Below, piece after piece: positions 22,000 to 32,370 of a stretch of DNA of 64,000 nucleotides. Position numbers and translations under genes: made by a program. The notes below the pieces were generated by a model. The model saw only the letters and a list, made by a program, of their open reading frames with translations, was not told the DNA's origin and ran no database searches. The stretch spans positions 14,073,760-14,137,759 of the forward strand of contig JAJEKV010000021.1 in the NCBI GenBank assembly GCA_021234155.1, read 5' to 3'. Source of the DNA: Isoetes taiwanensis. Its lineage: Eukaryota > Streptophyta > Lycopodiopsida > Isoetales > Isoetaceae. How positions within the stretch are numbered: the stretch's first letter is position 1; every line of letters begins with the position of its first letter.

Positions 22000-23350
22000 G
22001 GGCTAAAGGAGAATAGTTGCAGAATGCATCATGCACTTGTGCATATCATCAAGCCATCTGCAGCACTCAAACTGAACTTTATGAGCGTCTACAAGTTCTA
22101 CAATCCTCTTTTCACATAACTCCTTTTCTCGAATAGCTTTCTCCAATGGTTCCTGAACTTTCTTCAACATTTCTTCCTTCCTGGCTCTGTCTCTCAGGCA
22201 GTTGGTGACCTCTTGGTTACCAAAAACTATTTCATAATGCTTGTAGAAATTTTCAGACCACTCTGGCTTCGCGCTAGATTCTTTGAACCCCGTATATCTT
22301 TAGGCCCCCACTGATTATCCATGATCTGTTGTAAATCTAGAAAAATTTCATTTGCATTGACACATCTTAATATGTAGCAAAATAACAGGGGGTTCCAGGG
22401 GGATTTGATATGGATATAATTCCTAAAACCATAGACTATATCCCTAAAACAATTCAATGGGTTATTATAAAAAAAACATAGATTTAAGATAAAAAATAGT
22501 CATGTTAGCTCCACCGGATCGATTGGTTAAAGTAGTCTTATTAGGACATTGAGTTATTTTGGTAGGGGTTCGAGCTCCCGTATTTCATATTCTAAAACCT
22601 TAAGCGAAGCCGTATAGAGGCTCGATATACCATCAAAACCTTAGTCAAACTCGTATTTAACATCTCAAAATCATAGGCACCCCCAATTATAAATGAGCAT
22701 AAGCGAAACGAGAGGTGCCCAAAGGCTTCAACATACAATCTGGGCCGTAGGATTGACAGATCCGATGATTGTGGTAGTCCAGGGTGCACCTCGTTTAGAA
22801 TATGTAGCAAAATAACATTGGGTTCCAGGGGGATTTGATATGGATATAATTCCTAAAATTATAGACTATATCCCTAAAACAATTCAATGGGTTATTATAA
22901 AAAAAACATAGACTTAAGATAAAAAATAGTCACGTTAGCTCACTGGTCAGGTTGGTTAAAGTAGTCTTATTAGGACATTGAGTTATTTTGGTAGAGGTTC
23001 GAGCTCCCGTATTTCATATTCTAAAACCTTAAGCGAAGCCGTATAGAGGCTCAATATACCATCAAAACCTTAGTCAAACTCGTATTTAACATCTCAAAAT
23101 CATAGGCGCCCTCAATCATAAATGAGCATAAGCGAAACGAGAGGTGCCCAAAGGCTCTAACATACAATTGGGCCATAGGATTGACAGATCCGATGATTGT
23201 GGTAGTCCAGGGTGCACCTACCCACTATTGCTTTTGCAACAGCGGGTTCTTCACAAATAGGTCTTCTTTTTGGCCCTAGTTCTTCAAATGCTTGAGTCTT
23301 CCTCTTGTTTTTTTCTACTTTCTTGCTAGAATCAGCTGCTTTCATGTTCT
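22000..23350 (-). pseudogene. unknown gene X, second (mirror) copy
   Basis: Mirror of 13,035-17,460. The first segment (about 23,345-23,218) encodes the Lys-rich start and RRPICEEPAVAKA. The later segment, downstream of the 425-bp units, carries EIFLDLQQIMDNQWGPKDIR, then the coiled coil, then ECCRWLDDMHKCMMHSATIL before a stop. Here the coiled-coil end is in frame, whereas in the left copy a 1-bp change breaks it. Function unknown. Confidence 0.5.
22373..23217 (+). repeat. two tandem 425-bp units with tRNA-like (SINE-like) heads
   Basis: Each unit has, on the plus strand, a tRNA-like stretch (22,504-22,588 and 22,934-23,020): GTTAGCTCACTGG...GGTTGG as A box, and GGTTCGAGCTCCCG as B box about 35 bp on. 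Both lie at the spacing used by RNA polymerase III promoters. A roughly 200-bp body ending CCAGGGTGCACC follows. The anticodon arm is not canonical and no CCA-type acceptor pairing is evident, so this is not a working tRNA gene. Confidence 0.6.
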
Positions 23351-25384
23351 TATTTAATCTGGGTGAGTTTCGGGGGCAAAGGCATCCATTGCTCAGATTT
23401 GGGCAAGGATTACAAGGGACAATCAAAATTGCAATCGAAACTGCTTTGATCATACAGAAACACAAAAAATTTAAATGATGGCCAAAATTGTTTCTGAAAG
23501 AGGAAACACTTTGCAATACCCCTCTGAAAAAGCACAATAGAATGGTCTAGATTTTTAGACACGATGCATCTGGGCATATCTTGCTCCTGATGTTAGGTAG
23601 TTTTTTTTTTCCTTTTTTTAGCAGGATTGTCTAACCCGAGGTGCACACTTTGCTGCAATTCTAGCTATGCCATGAGTATGCCATGTCATCATATTTCACT
23701 TTCGACTTTGCTGCAACAGTGTGGTAGTCCGGCCAGAAGGAGCCACATGCATTGAAATTTGGAAGAAGCTGTTGTTTCTATGAGATTATTGCTGGTAGAA
23801 GTTGTTGTTCTGCTTCGAATTAACAGGTTAGGGTTTCTAGTTTCGAGCCTAAGCTTCTGATTCCGAGCCTAAAAGCAGATTGGTGTTGATCTTCTGCTTC
23901 AAACAGGTCAGAGTTTCTGGTTTTGAGCCTAAACTTTTGATTCCTTTCTTATATGTGCATAGGATCGTACTCGTTTATTATTGAGAATGAGAATATTACG
24001 TTTTTTCTTGATCAATCATTTTAAATGATTTTATTTATTTATCTTGATTCATTATTCCAACACCACCACAACTAGGCTCATAACTTCCGTTATACCACTG
24101 AAGCCTGCCGCACCGCTTTCCGTTGACTTTCCATTCTAGTTCTTTTGGCAAAGCAGAGCAGAAGCTCTCGGTTATTGCAAAGCAGCTTCAAAGCTTCGTC
24201 TTATAGATGTGCTTTTGCTTCTTTAAACCCATAAATGAGGCCTTGTTTACAACAAAAAGGCAGATCTCATTCCATAAATCCGGCTAATTAGAGCTATAAG
24301 TGTGGAGGCCCTTATGGTGAGTCCATGCTTCAACAACTTCCTGCAAAAACCCTTCTACAGAGGACTATTTTATGACGGTGGTTGTTGGCCAGACTTAAAA
24401 GAAATTCCTTGCGAGCTCCAGGTATGACAATAGGATCTTATTTCTCTGATTTTTCCACCATTTCTTGGATCTAACATTAGACAACAGGCATATGCTTGTC
24501 CATTCTAGTGCTGCACATGTAGGCAGAAGGGTATAGACTTCAGGAGTTCTCCTCTATGACTATGGCAAAAAGCCTTGTGCGTCTTGCAAAAGATTATCCA
24601 GACCTATTGATATTTACACAACCATGCAATCGAGGAGTGGGTCATTCCATCGCATCTAGGAAGTACTTTATCTGCCAAGCACATTTGCAATAGTGTTCTA
24701 TAGAATCTCAACCAGTAGATCTCATCACTAACGTGTTTTCTTCCTAAAAGAGAGGCTTGGTGTGGTAAAAGTTTCAGCTAGCCTGTGAAATTGTAGCTTA
24801 GGCTTCCATTGGGTAGCTAATCTACACATATATAATTGATTTACCGAAGGTTCGATTCCTTTGTGCTTTGATATTTTGAGGACACCTGTGCGCATAGAAT
24901 TTTCTGGTAAAGTTTTTGCACATGAAGCAACACATGTCGACAGACTTGCTGACAAAAAATTGACAGTAGCAAAAATGCTTCTTTCCTAATCGAATAGCCC
25001 AAGCCTAATTTGGAAATGTTATTGCAAAAGAAACCCATTCACAGATTCAGCAAAAGCAGCATTGCAGGATCCATGCTACTGAGTATTTTCACCTGCCGGC
25101 CAAATTAGGTCTGTCAAATGCAAGCCTCAAACTAGAATGTGCACCACTGCATCATTCCGCTGTTGTAGCAGCTGGATGAACCCAATATGTGCTCAATAAG
25201 CTCATACTAATCGCCATGCCTGCAACACTTATTGAGAGGCATTGTTGAAACCAAAGTACCACTTGCAATTTGGAGCTAAAAGGACTGATGTGATGAAATT
25301 ACAATGGATTGAAGCAGAACCAGATTAATGGGTTGATTGGGCGGATAAATTTGTGGCTGATGGGACGGATTTGGGGATGGGAGA

Positions 25385-26990
25385 GGAAGGAAGGAAGGAA
25401 GTATATTTTAACGTCCACAGAGACCAACTGGCCTATGAGACGGTTTTACAATATAGCGGAAAGTTTCCAAACACAAAATAAAACCACAGAAACCCTGTAC
25501 AATGTGTCTCTACCACTGGGATAAAAAAACCCCCCATGTGGGAGGAAAAACCCTTGTAGTAGGGGTTGAGAGGCCCTATTTGGGCGCTCAAATTCCCTGT
25601 GCTGTGAGGGACTCCCTGACGGTGGAGACTTGCAGAATGTAGGATGCAAGACGTGCCACCATTGGCGCGGCCGGCCGGTTGGTGAATTGCTATCTCGAGA
25701 GCATCGAGATCGGCATGAGCTGCTTTCGGATGTGTGCATATCTTTGGGCATTCGTAGAGCATGGTGTTCATCTTCTACTATCTGCATGTGACAGCACTGG
25801 CATAATCTCTCATGCCGGGGGATTCCCTGCCCTCCATCCGTACCCCAGCAGCCTGTCTCAATTCTGAGATGGTGGGACCTTGTCCTTATTGCAGCTATAG
25901 CTCTTCGTTTCTTGGTGGAAATGTGTGCCTTCAGGTACTGGTGGGGGCCGTGTTCAAGCGACGGATTGACTTTGTGTGTGGTAGTGCTCGTTTTGGGCTT
26001 TGCAAGAGTGGGCGCATCCCACGAGAGGCGACAAAGTGCGCATTCAAATGCAGCTCTGCTTTCTGCGATATCGACATATCCACAATGTGTTGATAGTCTA
26101 TGGACCATCGTCGCGAACCATCCCCTACAATGCTCTTGCCATACTCTCTTCGGGACGTTGCGGCCCTTGTGCCAATAATGAGCGGGGAGGGAAGACGTTG
26201 CGCATCCATTTCGTCAACCTTATGGAAATACGCAAGGTGCCTGCGCATAGTAGAATGCTGCAGGGGTCAAAAGCCAGTCTCATACAGCAAAATTGGATAA
26301 GGCACCGTGTCCTTGATGCCTAGGCTGTATGTGAGGAAAGCCTTCTGCACCTTCTCTAGCTTATCCCAAGTACCCTTGCTAATCGCTGGCCCCCAGACCT
26401 CTATCCCATACAGCAGTACTGGTTCCACGAGTGCTCGGAACAAGTGTGCTTTGCGTGTCCAATCGCAGAGATCTATTCTGTGACAGCTATTCTGCATTGC
26501 ATACAGGGCTTTCCATCCCGCGCTGACCCTTCTTTCTACACAGCCATCCCATAGCATGTTAGCAGAGAAATCGATTCCCAGATACTTAAAGGTCCTTACA
26601 ACTTCCATCCTTTGTCCTCTGTAATAGAAGTCTGGGATATCATACCGCATTGACGAGCAATTGGCAAATGACTTGGTTTTCTGGCGGGTGTCATTCCGCT
26701 ATGTCCACGAAATTGACCGAGAGCATCAAATGTTCCCGCATACTCACGCCGTATGGGATAATAAGCCCAGATCGTCTGCATAGAGCAACTGTTTTACTAT
26801 ATACGGCTCTGGCAACTGCGGGCCACCACCTCCATGTTCTTGCATCCAGGTCTCCAACTTGTCAATATAGAGTCCAAAAAGCGTTGGAGATAGCGGGCAT
26901 CCCTATTTAACACCTATGGTGCTGTTCACCCGGTGGTCTGAGGAGAGCAGAGGGAATAGACACATAACATCCATACCGTCAATCCAATTG
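25385..26990 (-). mobile_element. LINE, 5'-truncated, with (TTCC)n tail (IR1 right copy)
   Basis: Mirror of 9,350-10,970. Here the RT thumb and following region (26,267-26,650) is open: RTFKYLGIDFSANMLWDGC, RVSAGWKALYAMQN and EPVLLYGIEVWGPAISKGTW. That is the region after the YADD box in this LINE clade. Downstream, the C-terminal domain is broken by several indels. The tail (GGAAGGAAGGAAGGAA on the plus strand) lies at about 25,385-25,401. Confidence 0.85.
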
Positions 26991-27314
26991 GTTTTACTCA
27001 TGCCCTGCCAGTTGGTTTTTTAATGAGCCTTGCTTCTCCATTCCTCCTTGCGGTCTTCTTCTGTAATCACCTGCAGATGCAAAAGTGCAGATGCAAAAGT
27101 GCTAGAAGTGTTTTATCATTTTGCCTACTGCAAAATTATTTCGGCAGCCCATGCTCATTTCTGATGCCTTACCCCATCGTTGATGGGCAACCCCCACTTA
27201 TAGGGTGCTCATCTATTTAGTGGGGACAGTTTTGATGAGCACAAGCATTTCTGTGCAAAGAATTTAAAATAAAAAGTAAAGTTCCTACCATATTTTTTGC
27301 TTTTCCCATTCTAA

Positions 27315-28249
27315 GGGTGAGATTCCACTATGACTTTAAAACCTAGAATTTTAATTAGAAACTCAATAGAACTTTGCCATGTCAGAAAGTTATAGTTGCG
27401 ATCTTGACTGGAAGTTAAATTCAAAATACCCATGTGGCATTGCGAAGCCCTTTTTTAAAGGACAGTCAATATTGGCTGGCCCAAAAAAATATTATAACTG
27501 TCCCTTGCTCAGATGTCGCCATATGGATCTTCATTTTGGCTTTTTCTTCTATTTTTGTTTCTGGGCTTTTTAATGTGTCTTACGTGGATTTTTTATAATT
27601 CACATATGGAATCCATTAGAGGAAATTTGAGATCTCATTTCATCCCCATAAGAATCCTCCAATGGAATGGCTACCCTCTATTAACTGCAATTAATGCAGG
27701 ACCAACAACTTCATTGCTGTTGTTTTTCCCCCATAACTTTTGATCCACTTGTCAAAATGTTGCGGCGTTTGTTGCATTAGATGCGGAATGAAAAGATCTT
27801 TCCAATGATATATGGTTATGATGTATTTCAATATGGTCATATGCGTTAACCTTAAAAAAATATGATTTTTTGCTTATTTCTTATATATTTATATCGTAAA
27901 AGATGTATGAATGGGTTATCACTAGATAGATCTTGTGAAGACGAACCCATTCCTACAAAAAAATTTTGAATCGGAGTTCTGGATCAAAAGTTATAATGAA
28001 AAAATGATACCACAGAAGTTAGTTGCAGCTGCATTAATTACAAGCTGCCACATAATACTGGAATGAGATATACTGGAGCTCTTCTCTTATTGGACAGTTT
28101 AAAAAGCTGACATGGCATTTTAAGCATCCCTTAATGGGACAAAATGTGATCTCATTTTTCCTCTAATGACCTTGTGGAAACCATTAACTTTTATTACGGA
28201 ACTTTAATTCCACGTCCTCAGAGACGTCCATCCTAGTCGAATCTCACCC
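27315..28249. mobile_element. Harbinger-like MITE, mirror copy, split by a second MITE
   Basis: GGGTGAGATTC/GAATCTCACCC ends with TAA duplications (27,312-27,314 and 28,250-28,252). It equals 8,652-9,039 once the 555-bp insert at 27,614-28,168 is removed. Confidence 0.8.
27614..28168. mobile_element. 555-bp MITE nested in the Harbinger-like MITE
   Basis: Ends CATTAGAGGAAATTTGAGAT and the reverse complement of CATTAGAGGAAAAATGAGAT, about 33 bp of imperfect TIR. The left arm has the exact empty site GGAATC|ACCTTG, with no base gained or lost, so either no target duplication was made or it is hidden in the TIR ends. There is no coding capacity. Confidence 0.8.
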
Positions 28250-29190
28250 TAAGTAGATGCAAAGAGCGAAAACAAAAAATTCTCCACGATGCTAGAAAAG
28301 GATATGACACAGCCAGCTATGGGCCTATGGCAGATTGAGCATAACAGTACTCAGCCAGCTATGGCGGATTGAGCCGTCGGTTGAGCCGCCGGATGAAGCG
28401 AGTACTCTGGCATTTCTTGTGAGCTTCATGTCCAAGCCTTCAATTGACCGTTTCGGCCTGTCATGAAGTTTTATAAGGAAGCCATCCAAATGCTGACGTG
28501 CGGGGATATTGCTGACGTGTCAAGCCCTAGACTTATAAACTATCCAGGCGAGCAAAGGGATATATCTTGCCTACATGTACCTGCCTACGTTTCTAAAAAT
28601 TTCCTTGATCATATAATTTGAGAAAGTGAGCAATCCTCAACATATCAAATCCTCACTATTAGACAATTGAAATTTGATTTGTATTATTGTGAATAAGAGA
28701 GCAAGTACAAATGTGAGGGCAAAACATAAATGGCTAGGGGAGATATTCACACTGCACTGGGCAGAGTCCAATAGCAACTCAACCCCTAATGACCTCTGAA
28801 CCATTGTAATTGCACGTTGGTTTGCTTAAATTTTGGGCATAATATGAAATTGTGTTCTAAAGAACCTAGTAGTGCTAGTCAGAATTAGGTCTATTCAAAG
28901 GTGTATTTGTGCAAGTATACAAACTTTAATATTATATGTATTCTCAAGATTAGTGTATGTTACGATGCCTACAAAGCACATAAGATTTACACATTAAATA
29001 AAAAAAATGGTGCATTATTCAACAAACCACTAATTGATGATCAAGGGAGGCATTCTTTTCGTGATATGAGAGTCTAGCTTGTGAGAGATAATTGAGTATA
29101 TAATAGAATTGGGTTGATTGTAGTTATTACTACTTTGTAGTGGGACGTGGTTGAGGTCCTTTTTCGTGAAGACTAATGTTCGCAGCGGCT

Positions 29191-29470
29191 CAAACACTAA
29201 GCACTTTAATTAGTTTCAGCAGTGCTTGTGAGTAAGCATTGGAACACACGAGCACACATGCAATAAACAACTAGCTTTAAACAGTTATATAGCATAACAG
29301 TAAGCACTGCACCTTAACTGCATGACAATAAGCACTTGATGACATTAACACTTCTGCTAGCGTTAAGCAACTACATACTTAGTAACTGTCACTGCATGAC
29401 AGTAAGCAGTATCTGCCATTAAGACTCATACCAAGCACTTGGTAAGTTTTAAGCATCCTTGCAGTCAGCA
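29191..29470. repeat. cluster of AAGCA(C/T/G) motifs, left copy
   Basis: About a dozen TAAGCA/AAGCACTT-type motifs in both orientations within 280 bp. Examples are CTAAGCACTTTAATT, AGTAAGCATTGG and CCAAGCACTTGGTAAG. The mirror copy is 42,747-43,025. AAGCACTT also occurs just inside both ends of the big transposon. Confidence 0.6.
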
Positions 29471-29651
29471 TTGAAGTAGATATAAACAATATAGCAAAAA
29501 CTTATAGACAAGTCTGCATTGAACTATATAAACAATATAGCAAAAGCATTCTTAAATTAACATAAGATAAAGATGGTACATGAAAAGTGTAGGATTCCTT
29601 GGCCTAAATAAATGACAATCAGGCCAATAATCATAAATGTCTCAGGCTTAA

Positions 29652-30360
29652 TCACAGTAATGGAGAATGACAAAGTTCATCACCATAAACCTTCTCCAAT
29701 TCCTCATTCACAAACCTACAGAACTGCAATTGTTTTCCAGAAAGTCTTTCCAAGCATAGCTTCATAATCTTTCTATCTGTCATAGGCCAGGGCTTGTATC
29801 TGTGTGTGTTCTTCACCAGTAACTTCATTTTTTCCTCAGTCTTGGCCTGCAGTATTTCTTCTATCTTTGGGGTGAGTACTGTTAGCACTTCATCATAGAT
29901 ATCCATCTTGAATGCAGGTACTAGCAGAAGTTTCCAGGGACTGCTAAGGTAAGACTTGTATAATGAATCATCAAGAAGCAAAGTCTTACCTTTGAATCTT
30001 GGGTATGACTCATATATTTTCCCAAGTGGCTTCATCATGACTGGACAGCCAGGTTTGTTAGGGTGGTGAAAACTGGTCTTCATACATTTTTCCTGCCCCC
30101 ATACAAATAGAAATTCGTCCCTCAAATCTGGACATAGTACTTGCAGCACATCTTCCACATTAGAGAGTTGCATTGATGACCATATACCAACACAACACTT
30201 CTGTAACAAAGTCTTCAAGAAGAACACCGCTCGGGTGCGAATATCACTTTCTTTTACGCTAGTGTATGTCATTGTCAATCCCGATTCCAAGCGTATGTGT
30301 TCATTTGCACCAAATGTTTTACCAACACACCATTTAAATCCAAGACAATGAGTTTATCTT
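29652..30360 (-). CDS. HAD/FCP1-like (NIF domain) protein carried by the transposon, partial (IR2 left copy)
   Basis: The frame reads KLIVLDLNGVLVKTF near the start (about 30,345). This is motif I of the haloacid-dehalogenase fold as found in the plant FCP1-homology family, where the usual DxDx(T/V) is DLNG. It then shows TRAVFFLKTLL...VGIWSS (the 'RPG--EFL--...-IWSS' helix-strand) and KTLLLDDSLYKSYL (motif IV with its acidic pair). A C-terminal extension of about 80 residues follows (KKRYKPWP-like, LERLSGKQLQFCRFV). Family members are small phosphatases acting on RNA polymerase II CTD or other phosphoproteins. The second motif-I aspartate is asparagine, so activity is doubtful. The 5' end is undefined and may be a spliced exon. 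This copy is open; the right-arm copy has indels. It lies downstream of and parallel to the coiled-coil/RING gene. Confidence 0.7.
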
Positions 30361-30581
30361 TTCTTTGCCAAATCAATATTTAATACGTTGGAACGTCCCG
30401 AATACCTACACACAAGGAATTACTACATGAATAAATAGATGAAGATGAAAATGAAAAATAGGTTGAATGTGGAAACCTTTCTGTATCAACAGCAGGATTC
30501 TCTGACCTAACAGAATCAACTGGTAATCCTACAGTGAATGCAACAAAAGAAAATCAATAATATTCAATGTTTTAAGCAACA

Positions 30582-32224
30582 CTAAGTTGTGGCCTTCTTG
30601 GCCAGCAATTTCCACACTGACTTTCCAGGATTATTAAGGGCATCAATCACTTGTTGAAGATCAGGCTCACCTGAAACTTGAGGGCCTGATTCTGCATTTT
30701 CTTGTAAGAACACTTCGATAGGTGTGGTGTCATGATTGAGACTGCTTCCTGCATCTTTAGCATAGCTACTTCTTGTTCTCTTTCTTGTAGCCCTGAACAA
30801 CTTCTTTGCTATCCTCCGCCTTACCCCTCTTTGTTCTTACGCCCTTTCCTTTTGGCAAATATTCACCCAAGTTGCCCTCATCCGGATGGAATTACTCCCT
30901 CAACTTCCTTAGGTGCTTGAGGTGTGTACAATTGGGTCTGTTGTTTTCCCAAAGCTGGTCTTTGTGTTTACTGACTTGTTCTATAGCTTCTTGGACGGTT
31001 TCTTGGGTGGTGGTGGTGGTTCTGGTTGTTGCATTCAAATCAGTCACAATTGATGTACTCCTATAGGACTTTGAAGGTGTAGTGCATCTTCAAATGGCAC
31101 CATTGTCCTTCTTTGAACCCTGTAGAGTGAGACCTCAATTGCAGGACGGATTAACACATCCTTTTTTGGTATACTATTTGAAGCACCTGCAAGATGGCCA
31201 AAACCTAGCTCGTCAAATACACCCTCTGGCACCTTTCCAGGGCAACCATGAATACATTGTCCTCCTCTCAACAATGAACAACAAGCTATATGATACTCAT
31301 GTTGGCAATTGATTGCTAAACTTAACCTCGTAAGCTTTAGTGAATTCGGACCACATCTTTGAACATGTATAAAATGGATCTTGCACTAACAACTTATCTC
31401 GTATAATAGTAGAGATGCTAAATGTTGCAGGAGTACCCATTTTCAGCTTCCACAAATTGTTTATGTAGAAATGCAGAACTCTCTGTTCTTCTTCGAGAAC
31501 TTTTAACTCCTCCTCAAGTTTGATTTTACATTTGACCCGCTCATTAACGGATGTAGGGTTCATTGCTTTTTGTACCTTGTTCACGTGCCAAGTTTCCATC
31601 CGGACACGATCTGCTCCAAATCTTTAATTTCGCCTCCAACTCGCAGTTTAGATTAAGCTTGAACTCCTCTGTTTTGTAGCCAAATCATTTGTGGCTTTGT
31701 CTTAAAGCTGTTCAAACCTCTTCCAACATCATTTTTACGTAATTCGGAGGCCTTCTCATTGCCTTTCAGCTCACTTCCCTCTTGCTTCCAGATTCTTTGT
31801 GATAAGTAAAACTGATTTTCCAATCTCATGTCTTTGCATTCTCTTAAGATTTTTATGTTTTCATCACATGCACCGATCTCATTTGATCCGGTGCCACCTT
31901 TGGCTTTGCCTTCATTTGAGTTTTCGAACATGTGCTACAACATACGCCTCTGTTTTTACTTGTCTATTGTTGAGGTATCTTTGACATTACCCACGACAAA
32001 TGCAGCCCAGTTTACTTTGTGTTCCTCAGGTGCAACTATTGATCTAGTGCAATTTTCAAACGCAAAAGCAAGGGCCAGTTGCTTTCTTACTTCTTTGTCC
32101 AAACAGAATCCCAATCTCGATCCGTGACATTATTTTCCAACCAAGTTTCTTTTTCGTGGGGCTTCACCCCGAATTACCTGAACCTCGATCTTTGTGAAAA
32201 TCATCAGCTCCATGCCTCCATCAT
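30582..32224 (-). pseudogene. coiled-coil/RING-like gene, broken copy (IR2 left arm)
   Basis: Mirror copy of 39,976-41,627. The start ATGATG is at about 32,219-32,224. The frame is interrupted several times: ORF pieces at 31,653-31,931, 31,297-31,599, 31,044-31,274 and 30,582-30,800. The RING-like cysteine cluster is disrupted by indels around 31,330-31,370. Confidence 0.8.
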
Positions 32225-32370
32225 CAACGGTGAGACACCGATCCGAGTTTTGGCGCCCGGGGAAAAAAGGAGGGAGAAGGGTGTGGCGGGCTTCGACGTC
32301 CGCGAGTTTCAGCACTTAAAGTGCTTAAACGCTTCGCCAAAAGTTGTACCCCACTAGCGATTTTACACCC

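Larger units (their letters stand above)
20969..29190 (-). repeat. giant inverted repeat IR1, right arm
   Basis: Reverse complement of 7,719-18,485. In order, it holds the LINE (TTCTA)n tail (20,969-21,040), the 104-bp tandem, gene X remnants (about 22,000-22,370 and 23,218-23,350), the two 425-bp tRNA-like units, the LINE with (TTCC)n tail (25,385-26,990), and the Harbinger-like MITE with an inner MITE. It has no ABCG/PPR insert and no ATCT microsatellite. Confidence 0.95.

Noticed and set aside
22504-22588. Functional tRNA gene
   Set aside because: A and B boxes are present but the anticodon arm and acceptor stem do not pair, and it is part of a 425-bp repeat.
32343-32370. CACTA at the transposon edge (CCACTAGCGATTTTACACCC), suggesting an En/Spm (CACTA) element
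   Set aside because: The CACTA faces the wrong way, lies 11 bp inside the end defined by the gag junction, has no partner at the other end, and the duplication is 4 bp, not 3.
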